Below are positions 56,304 to 64,000 of a stretch of DNA of 64,000 nucleotides, one piece after another. Position numbers and translations under genes: made by a program. Numbering within the stretch: position 1 is the stretch's first letter; each line of letters begins with the position of its first letter. The notes beneath the pieces were generated by a model that searched no databases, was not told the origin of the DNA, and saw only the letters and a list, made by a program, of their open reading frames with translations. This stretch comes from Kryptolebias marmoratus (lineage: Eukaryota > Chordata > Actinopteri > Cyprinodontiformes > Rivulidae), in the NCBI RefSeq assembly GCF_001649575.2, contig NC_051443.1, forward strand, positions 5,771,132 through 5,835,131, given 5' to 3'.

Positions 56304-57922
56304 GAGTCCCTGACAGAAGTTCTGTCGCTTATCCATGTTGTGGAAACAAAAGCTTATAACCTGACTTTAAATTCATCCATTGGTTCTAGAAATGGCTCAT
56401 ATGAAAGCTGAAACCCTCCCAAATGAGGTTTAATTTACAGAAATGAATTTGCTTCACTGCAGAAATAATGATCCTTTAATGAACACAGAAAGGTCAGATT
56501 TTGACAAGACAAAAGTTTTGTTGCCTTGTCATATAAAGCACCCAATCCTAGTTTACAGCCTCACCTGTGCTCACTTGAACTGCAACTTGACCTCTGATAA
56601 CATGCCAAAAATCCACCCTGCGACCAAAGCCTTGATTATCAAGAGGCTGAAGACCAGATCCACTGCAGAGGTGGCTGGCACCTTTAATGTGTCTCAGCAT
56701 CAAGTACAAAGAATTAAAAAAAGATTTGAAGAGACTGGAGATGTTTCTGACAAGCCCAGGTCTGGCAGACACCGCAAGACAACTGCTCAGGAGGAACGTT
56801 TGTTGGTTAGAAAATCCAAAGCCAGCCCCTTTTCCACTGCAGCAGAGCTCCGCAGGCCTGGTCACCTCATGTTCCTGTGTCAACTAGAACAGTTTGTAGG
56901 ATTCTGTCTCGAAATGGCCTCTATGGTCGAATCAGTGCCCAGAAGCCAGCACTAAACAAAAGGCAATTAAAAAACCGTGTGGCATTTGCCAAGGCCCACA
57001 GCCTGCTAAATGGATGGACGCTGGAAAAGTGTCAGAAGGTGGATTTTTCAGATGAATCTTCAGTTGAATTACACCACAGCCACCTCAAATACTGCAGGAG
57101 ACCTACTGGAGTTCGTATGGATCCAAGATTCACCCAGAAAACAGTTAAGTTTGGTGGTGGAAAGATCATGGTCTGGGGTTAGATTCAGTATGGGGGTGTA
57201 GGAAACATTTGCAAGGTGGTAGGCAATATTAATAACCTAAAATATCAAGAAGTATTAACTACCCCTTACGTTCCCAATCATAAAAGGGGTCAAATTTTGC
57301 AGCAGGATGGTGCTCCATCTCATACATCCATCTCTACATCAAAGTTCCTCAAGGTGAAGAAGATCAAGGTGCTCCAGGACTGGCCAGCCCAGTCACCAGA
57401 CATGAACTTTATTGAGCATGTTTGGGGTAGGATGAAAGAGGCAGCTTGGAAGACAAAAACAAAGAATCTTGACCCACTCTGGGAGGCGTGTAAGACTGCA
57501 TTCTTTGCTATTCCTGATGATTTCATCAATAAATTGTATGAAACATTGTTGAACCGCATGGATGCAGTCCTTCAAGCTCATGGAAGTCACACAAAATATT
57601 AAATATGGCTCTAATAGCACCACAACTTCATTCACCAATGTTATGAAACATATCTTTGTATTTGAAGTAAATTATTTGTTTGATTTTCACATTACTTTCT
57701 GTGGGCGACAAAACTTTTGTCTTTCCAAAATCTGACCTTTCTGTGTTCATTAAAGGATCATTATTTCTGCAGTGAAGCAAATTTATTTCTGTAAATTAAA
57801 CCTCATTTAGGAGGGTTTCATCTTTCATATGAGTCATTGTTAAAACCAATAGATGAATTTAAAGTCAGTTTATAAGCTTTTGTTTCCACAACATGGATAA
57901 GTGACAGAACAATCAGGGACTG
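56304..57922 (+). mobile_element. Tc1/mariner-group transposon, 1619 bp, both ends present
   Basis: Terminal inverted repeats of about 235 bp: agtccctgacagaagttctg on the left (56305) against the complement cagaacaatcagggactg on the right. The inner parts (gctcatatgaaagctgaaac, gaatttgcttcactgcagaa, atgatcctttaatgaacaca) are mirrored at 57715-57840. TA dinucleotides flank it (56302-56303, 57923-57924). It sits in DR copy 20. It is the best-preserved DNA transposon in the window. Confidence 0.9.
56602..57602 (+). pseudogene. Tc1-group transposase with DD35E spacing, two lesions
   Basis: It starts MPKIHPATKALIIKRLKTRS. The helix-turn-helix part reads STAEVAGTFNVSQHQVQRIK and is followed by KPRSGRHRKT. 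The DDE domain has the first D in VDFSDESSVEL, the second D in LQQDGAPSHT and E in SPDMNFIEHVWG. I count 35 residues between the second D and E, one more than usual Tc1. The C-terminus reads VLQAHGSHTKY. Lesions are a one-base frameshift near 56850 and TAG at 57180-57182 after KIMVWG. Otherwise it is open over about 330 codons, so it decayed recently. It would cut and paste at TA. DD35E families (for example Traveler) are an alternative assignment to classic Tc1. Confidence 0.88.
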
Positions 57923-58225
57923 TATATTCTGGGGATCAGTTTCAGCTCACAGTAAATCAAATGTGAAGTTAGTAACTGTAAAACTGACTAAATTATATAT
58001 ATTTTTGTGTTTGCTAAGGTTGATTAGCTGTAGCAGCCATTTTGAATCAAATTGACTCAAGAAAGGAAATTAGTTGTGGATTTACATTTAGTGATTACTT
58101 TCTAAGAGTTTCTTTAAAATTTGCCCAGTTGTTTATGAGATATTTTGCTAAAAAAGATAAAACTTCAAACATCCACACAAACACAGGCCAAAACATCACT
58201 GCTTTCCTTTTACCTTTGGGCTGTG
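57923..58225 (-). repeat. DR dispersed repeat, copy 20, continuation
   Basis: It resumes with tattctggggatcagtttca, then gttgattagctgtagcagcc, gattactttctaagagtttc, tatgagatattttgctaaaa and ggccaaaacatcactgcttt. Confidence 0.8.
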
Positions 58226-58744
58226 GGCAAAAATAATAAGACACAGGTTTAAAAACTGATGTTAGTATTAGCAATGCTGTGTCAAAAAGATAGTGACACA
58301 CTCATCTATTTACATTCTGATGACAGTTTGCTTTTCAATTTGGCTGGTTATTCTATCTTGTCTTATCTTTGGTTGATATTCCAGGAACTGACGGTACTGG
58401 TTGATCCCCACAGAGAAGCAGCATTGCAGTAAAACAAAAGGAAAAGGCTTATTGTTTTCATATTCATTTTTCATGTGACTTACGGTAAACTGATGCATAA
58501 CCACCTTTATGGGTCACATTCCAACAAGCTTATCATATCAGCAACCATACTTTCATTCCTTACCGATGTTGCAAGGACGTAAAAATGGAATTACCCCCAT
58601 AAATACCAAGCATGTCTCCTAATAAACTAGTCACATGCATGTTAGTGTTGTTTCCTCTGTCAGTGACATAATCACCTGAGTTAAACTGAAAAGTATGAAA
58701 AGTATAAATCCCATTCTTTTGGCCCCTATCTCACATGAATTCAT
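58226..58744. other. Unassigned sequence
   Basis: AT-rich. No feature recognised. Confidence 0.4.
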
Positions 58745-58849
58745 TATGCCTGCCCCCTTCCATACCAGAGTTTTAAACTCAGAATATCTTATGATGAAAA
58801 GGAATGAAGTTAAAATCGTTTTGGCCACATGAGACGATCTCATTAGAGA
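58745..58849 (-). repeat. DR dispersed repeat, copy 21, first part (interrupted)
   Basis: gcctgcccccttccatacca, gagttttaaactcagaatat, cttatgatgaaaaggaatga and gacgatctcattagaga, then cut by a solo LTR. Confidence 0.75.
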
Positions 58850-59350
58850 TGTTATGAAGTCGGGTGAAGGAGGCGAACCCAGTATGCAGACTCATCATTA
58901 AAGGGAGGGAAAACTAGTTTATTAAATTAAGAGATAACCAAAAACAAACAGTTGACAGGGCAGCAAACAAAACCTAAACTAAACCAGGAACTAAACAGGA
59001 ACAAGATGACCAGGACACAAGGGGCGTTGAAAAGCAACAACAACCAGGAAGACAGCACATCGGTGAGGCAAGAATACAACAATGAACCAGCAAGTAAGTG
59101 GAGAAAGTGACTGGGTTTTATAGACAGGATAATGATGGAAAATGGGCACAGGTGAGTGATTACAATTGTAGGCAGGTGGAGATGGGCGTGACAGGAAAAC
59201 CAGAGACTGACTGAGGAGGAATGAATGTAGCAGAACACAGACATGAGGAACAAGAACTGAACTAAGACCAGGATAAACACAGGAACCAAATAAGACAAGA
59301 AACAAAACAATCAAAATACAGAAAACACAATATGAACCCAATCCCTGACA
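58850..59350 (-). mobile_element. Solo LTR inside DR copy 21
   Basis: It starts TGTTATGAAG and ends ATCCCTGACA, flanked by agaga (58845-58849) and agagg (59351-59355), a 5-bp TSD with one mismatch. It shares ggaggcgaaccca, gcagactcatc and the aatttattaaat-type signal with the inner LTR at 16852-17318, so it is the same or a sister family. The minus-strand TATA-like tctataaaaccc lies near 59115. Confidence 0.8.
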
Positions 59351-59645
59351 AGAGGTCTTGCAAGTTGTGCTTTCACTATGTGTTGAGAATGATTCTCACC
59401 TAATAGCACACCAAATCTTTTAATATTTTAAAAATTAACTTAGTTATGGACATTTTAGTCTTTCTTAAAATCAGGTGGCTGTGGTGGCCATCTTGGATCA
59501 GGTTGACTCCAAAAGTTAATCAGTCATAGATGTTCAATAATTAAGTTTCATTAAAATCTGTCCAGTGGTTCGCAAATGCACACATGAACACACAGCCATA
59601 AGTAAAAATATTTCTGACCTTTCACCTTTGTGTACGTGTTGATAA
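59351..59645 (-). repeat. DR dispersed repeat, copy 21, continuation
   Basis: It resumes with gtcttgcaagttgtgctttc, gagaatgattctcacctaat, gctgtggtggccatcttgga and tccagtggttcgca, then the aaaaatatttctgacctttc 5' subterminal end. Confidence 0.8.
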
Positions 59646-61190
59646 GCATCGCATACAAGCTGCCAGAAACAGCTTTTTTTATTCTGTTCTTATAGTAGAA
59701 CTAAATTCTGATCTGTAATGTGTTTACAGGTACATGTTTTAAACATTTATTTTCACACCCTTTCCTTTCTACGTCTCCTGTCAGTACTTCCACCGATACA
59801 TATTAGTGTTCATAATTATGCACATCACATTCCTGAATTTTGCTTGTCACAGTTATGTAATTCTAGAATAGTTATATAATTGTCTGTGTTGATCGACAGG
59901 AACTGCTAGTGTTTTAAGAACTGCAAAAACAAAAACGTATTTCATGCTGTACATAACATGATTCAAAGTGCTAAAGAAGAGAAATATTTAAACAGGCCAA
60001 CACAACAACAGATATAAAAAACTTATAGATTTTAGTTAGTCAAGTCTTTTTTGTTGTTGTTTTTTACAAAAACCCTGGTTGGAACTCATGCATCAAATCT
60101 ATCCTGTGTCCGAGTAACAACTGCTTTTTGCGCTGTAAAAGCAAGGCCAGGTGAGAATTTGCTTTATTTCAGTCTGAGAGGGTCAGAGACTTTCTGCCAA
60201 AACAAACAAAAGTTCTCAGACTTGTTTAGAAGGTGAGTACTTTTTGTTCCTTTAACTAATTCCCCCAGTAGGAACACTAATCGTACAATAAATATCAACC
60301 AAATCATTTAACAGCCTTCTGTCAGAAGTTATTTGTTGCAACAGAACATTCTCAGTGATAAAATCACTAATTAGAAACACATACATGTTGACAGCCATCT
60401 TTTGTAAGAAAGAGAAAAAAAAAAAATCATCCTCATTCTTTGTCTTTAAATAGCACTGAAACCGGTTCTGCATGACTCTGCCTCAGGCATATCTTATCTT
60501 CTTAATCTTCACAATGACGACAAATTTCAGCATAACATACCAAACAGTGTCCAGATAGCTGTGCTTCAAAGTTAGATAAGATGTCTGCCAACGAAAAAAT
60601 TGTCAGTATGATTCCTGTACAGAATGTTCTTGGACAAAAAACAGAAGCCCACATTGCACTGATAAGTTTGAGTTTACAGTGAAGGAAAAACACTGGATTG
60701 GCTTAAACAAACTGTAAAGACTAAGAGGTTTTGGCTTTGAGGACTCATAGTTTTACAGTGCTCTACAAATGCAGTCATATTACTGTTTATTGTTTTATAT
60801 TTTTAGATTTGATTTCAACTTGTTTCTTTCTGGAATGCTTTTGTCAGCCATCCTCTGCTGTCTTGTCTTTTCTCCACTGGTACATGAATGTCTGCATTTC
60901 AAAATTGCAGCTATGTGCTATGACAAATGTCGCCTTCTTTTGACATGATGAAAAAAGGAGATTAACTCAGCTTTAGAACAATATGAAGAAGTGACACACC
61001 TGACAAAACAATGTCTGATAGAAAATAATAAATGGTTCAGTGTATGCATGCAGTCATGTAAGGACAACTGAATTACAGTTCAGCTTCAAGAGCTTCTCTG
61101 CAGGATAAGATTCATGTTACTACAGTAAAAATGATCATTATTAACTAGCATTTATGGATAGCATGACAAACTGTGTTTACAAACAACAAT
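59646..61190. other. Unassigned sequence
   Basis: AT-rich with a poly-A run near 60415. No gene or repeat recognised. Confidence 0.4.
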
Positions 61191-61510
61191 TTGTGGAAGT
61201 GTTCCTGAGCTCATGCAGTGATGTCCAGAACAGAGGACCTGAAGATCACAAACATCCAGTACTGACTTCAGCCTTGTACTTTGCACACAGAGATTTCTCC
61301 AGAATCTTGAAATCCTTTAATGATATTTTGAACTGTAGATGATGGGATAGTCAAAGTCTTTCCAGTATTCCACTGAGGAACATTTCACTATTTTTAGACA
61401 CTGTTTTTTACAGACTGCTGAACTTCTGTCCATCTTTACTTTTGAGAGGTTCAGCTTCATTGGTCTCTTGGTGACAAACACCCAGAATTCAGTGAGACTG
61501 GATCTGAAGT
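61191..61510 (-). pseudogene. Tc1-like transposase 5' fragment
   Basis: A minus-strand fragment of the family at 29876-31310. In inverted order it has ctcatgcagtgatgtccaga, cagagatttctccagaatct, aatgatattttgaactgtag, gatgatgggatagtcaaagt and ccatctttacttttgagagg. These correspond to 30170-30390 of the plus-strand copy (tctggagaaatctctgagct, gatgatatcaac-type text). Only the N-terminal DNA-binding part remains. Confidence 0.65.
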
Positions 61511-61924
61511 TTTTATTATTTTTCAACTAGTCTCCAACAGTCACAGCAGATACAGCCTGAAGTAGTGATCAGCAACTATAAAGAAGAGATTCAGCTGAGC
61601 TGAAACTGGGAGAGTTACAGCCTTTCGGCCCTGTATATTGTGAGTTGAGATTTGGAATTGGTGAGTCGCTGTAAGAAAACAATGAAAAACTGATCAGTGT
61701 TTACTAGGCTAATGACTCTAAATGAGGCTTGAAACTAACAATATTAGCATCAATGAGCCAAGCATTGATTAGCAGCTTCGTTAGCCACTGACGTGAAGTT
61801 AGTTTTCTGTGAAGCCATTTTGCAGTAGAAGGCTGCAGGTTGAGATTCCCTCTTCCTTATGACACTGTCACTTTTCAAATGGATCACATGTGCATAAAAA
61901 CCCTGTGTAAACTTGGCTTAAAAA

Positions 61925-62260
61925 TTGTAATTTACTGTTGGAGTCAACTCTGTTTCTGTGCAGCAAAAGCTCTCAGACTTGTTTATTGTTTCATTACTTT
62001 TATTTTGTCATGAACCATGGGACAAATTGCAAAGAAAATCTCAGGAAGTAATTACTGGATGTACATCTACAACTCATTAACTTTTAGATTCACCCCAATT
62101 AAGATGGCTGCCACAGCTTATCAAACTTAGTCAACACAAAAATGATTTTAAATCAGTCAATTTATTGGATACTGAGCAAGAGTTTTGTATGGTAGTAGAT
62201 GAAAGTCGTACTCTGAGATCTAACACGTTGCAAGATCTCCCAACAATGCTGTTCAGTAAC
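61925..62260 (+). repeat. DR dispersed repeat, copy 22
   Basis: tttactgttggagtcaactc, a core disrupted by inserted T-rich sequence, tgtcatgaaccatgggacaa, ggatgtacatctacaactca, aagatggctgccacagctta and gcaagatctcccaacaatgc. Confidence 0.75.
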
Positions 62261-62734
62261 CTGCTGTTTAGTCGTGTTTCACTGGGTGTGTCAGTTTTTT
62301 TACGCATCAGCTAATGTTTGTTCTGATTTCATTAGTAAAGTATACAACATGTCTAGGTGTTTCATTATCTTAATCCTTCTTTCATCACATACAGTCTTTA
62401 CTGTGACAAGGAAACTTTTTTTCCACAGTTGATATACTGTGACCTATTTGTTGGCCATAATTCACTGCAATCATATTTTGAAAGATGGACTTGTAGCCAA
62501 TGTCTGTGTGTTTAATCATCATTGGGGTGGGGGGTGAAGGGGAGTATTTTTTTTTTGTGAAGTGTTTCTTTGAATCCAGTAGCATAAAGAAACCACACAC
62601 CTAAACATGTCATGGCAAACAGAAAGGAGAAGACAGCACAAAGAAAAAAAAAGAAATGTAGAAATGTAAACATAGGACAATCTCCTTAAGGAAAACTGTA
62701 CATGCAGTGCTGTATGAATTGCAGTGCAGTCTTC
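62261..62734. other. Unassigned sequence
   Basis: AT-rich. No feature recognised. Confidence 0.4.
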
Positions 62735-63285
62735 CTACACCTCCTGACGTTCCTGTCTGTTGGGCCACAAATATTCATCCACATCACAACGAATATCTTC
62801 TCTTCCAATGCAGCATGGAAAGAATCTTTTAGAGTGTCTTATATAGCCTCTGCAGGCATCTGCTGTGATATTATCATTCCCTGCATCTGTGGCAGCCAGG
62901 AGGGTCATCTGGGTATGTGCCTTGCGATCATATACTTTTCATCTCCATGCTGAGAAAAATTCCTCAATGGGGTTAAGGAATGCAAAGTAGGGTAAGAGGA
63001 ACTCCATCAGCACCCTGTTGTGGGTTGCAAACCATTGCCTGATGATGTTGGAGCAATGAAAACTGACATTGTCCCAAACTATCACATACTTTGGCAAGTG
63101 ATTTCCAGTCAGACCCCTCTCTTGTTCAGAGATGAGATCCCTGTGGAGAGTGTCTAAAAAGGTGACAAGATGCTCTATATTGTATGACCCAATAATGGGA
63201 ATATGTGTTAGCACACCCGTCCAATTCCTTGTCCTTCCATTGTAACATTGTGTTGTGCTTTGGCTATATACAGTATATACTTGCA
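62735..63285 (-). pseudogene. IS630/Tc1-like DDE transposase C-terminal half
   Basis: Minus strand. The frame reads GVLTHIPIIGSYN, then KYVIVWDNVSFHCSNIIRQW (second catalytic D in VWDN, followed by the family's S-F-H), then LLPYFAFLNPIEEFFSAWR (catalytic E in PIEE). TGA at 62939-62941 replaces what looks like tryptophan, after which the same frame stays open (KVYDRKAHTQMTLLAATDA ... EDIRCDVDEYLWPNRQE) to TAG 62735-62737. The N-terminal half and the first D are not visible upstream. It belongs to the IS630/Tc1/mariner superfamily but is unlike the three Tc1-like elements above. One premature stop plus 5' loss make it a pseudogene. Confidence 0.75.
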
Positions 63286-63286
63286 A

Positions 63287-63536
63287 GTTGGTGGTTCATG
63301 AGTTGCACCTTTGAACTATTTCAGAAAACTGGTTGATCATTGGTTAATCTAATGCTTCACACATTTCTCTTCGCTGGAGAAAGTCAGGATTCACTTGGGA
63401 GCAATTTACCAATTCACAACAGATTTAGAAAAAAACTAATGAAGATGTACAGAAATATGTTTGGCATATTATGACAACTTGTTTAACTATTTTGCATGTA
63501 AAGACTTATGCAATGAATTAATGCCTAAATGTTCTA
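63287..63536. other. Unassigned sequence
   Basis: Upstream of the transposase relic. No first-half transposase coding sequence recognised. Confidence 0.35.
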
Positions 63537-64000
63537 TGCGTCAGGTCAGGTGGAGATTGCCACCAACCCAATGCGCAGACTCATGATGGATTCCAGGAAA
63601 TAAAATTATTTATTTTTAAAATAAAAAAAATAAAAACAAAAGGCTGATGTGGCAACAAAGAAAAACTAATACAAACATAAATGTGGCAATCTGCCACCTG
63701 CTACCTGTTTGGCTCCTTTGACTCTTCTCATTGGCCAGCTCATTATCAACCCACAGCTGCAGCAGATCCTCGTCACACTACACCAGGATTCTTAAGGCAG
63801 TTGGAGTGAGCAGTTCTTCGCTGATGCACCGTTTTGCCTTTGGTAAACAGTCACGGCTTGAAATCAACTCCTGATTATCTGAAAGTTACTTACCCTGTTT
63901 GTTTTTTGTGCACTACTTAGTGTTCCTGTCTCTGCTCTCCATTCCCCTGCCCAAACCCAATCTATCCGGGAATTCTGCTACTGATTACCTGGACCGGCAC
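63537..64000. mobile_element. LTR-like sequence at window edge
   Basis: The 63537-63660 part resembles the start of the minus-orientation LTRs (ccaacccaatgcgcagactc, then aaaattatttatt), followed by A-rich DNA. From about 63690 the style changes to pyrimidine-rich, plus-strand LTR-like text (ccacctgctacctgtttggc, attcttaaggcagttggag). This may be another nested pair, or one LTR continuing beyond the window. No TSD can be tested. Confidence 0.35.

Overview
The window looks like intergenic or intronic DNA from a teleost fish, probably a percomorph. It is AT-rich, carries many CA, TA and ATT microsatellites, and has no operon-like gene packing. Its recognisable content is fish-type mobile DNA: a near-complete Rex3 (RTE-clade) retrotransposon, CR1/L2-group LINE pieces, tRNA-derived SINEs with RTE-like (ATGG)n tails, Ty3-type solo LTRs, hAT and PIF/Harbinger-like DNA transposons, and four Tc1/IS630-group elements or fragments. 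I found no convincing host protein-coding gene, rRNA, tRNA gene or CRISPR array. The species cannot be fixed from sequence alone.

Layout. 0-7 kb: an old Harbinger-like copy (A) and featureless AT-rich DNA. 7-14 kb: the first copies of an abundant unclassified dispersed repeat (called DR here), LTR-like debris and an L2 fragment. 14-17.5 kb: an LTR-retroelement remnant, Harbinger-like copy B, and two solo LTRs nested in opposite orientations. 17.9-21.4 kb: Rex3 on the minus strand, flanked by a 7-bp target-site duplication (TSD) and interrupted by a 472-bp assembly gap. 21.5-24.5 kb: Harbinger-like copy C, a hAT-type element inside a DR copy (8-bp TSD), and a Harbinger-type element with an intact 56-codon ORF. 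25-31 kb: DR copies, LINE 3' ends, an isolated coding-like ORF, and an RTE reverse-transcriptase fragment abutting a decayed Tc1-like element. 31.8-33 kb: a hAT-type element inside a SINE. 35-36.6 kb: a Tc1-like pseudogene copy. 38.7-40.3 kb: a 853-bp terminal-inverted-repeat (TIR) element with a 6-bp TSD, carrying a SINE and sitting inside a DR copy. 42-50 kb: a second Rex3 fragment, a SINE, many DR copies and two degenerate minisatellites. 51.6-53.1 kb: an L2 copy split by a SINE. 53-59.6 kb: dense DR copies, one carrying a 1.6-kb Tc1-type element with DD35E spacing and another carrying a solo LTR. 61-64 kb: a Tc1-like fragment, one DR copy, an IS630/Tc1-like transposase pseudogene and LTR-like sequence.

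The most striking feature is the DR family: about 22 loci, both strands, roughly 9-10 kb in total. It has a recurring core (caaaatatctcatgaacc ... aagatggctgccacagctaa), a hairpin near one end and no ORF or TIR that I can see. Four unrelated transposons have landed in DR copies and one SINE was hit by a hAT element, so relative insertion ages can be read directly. All calls come from reading the sequence. Boundaries of decayed repeats are approximate, and family names are from recognition, not a search.
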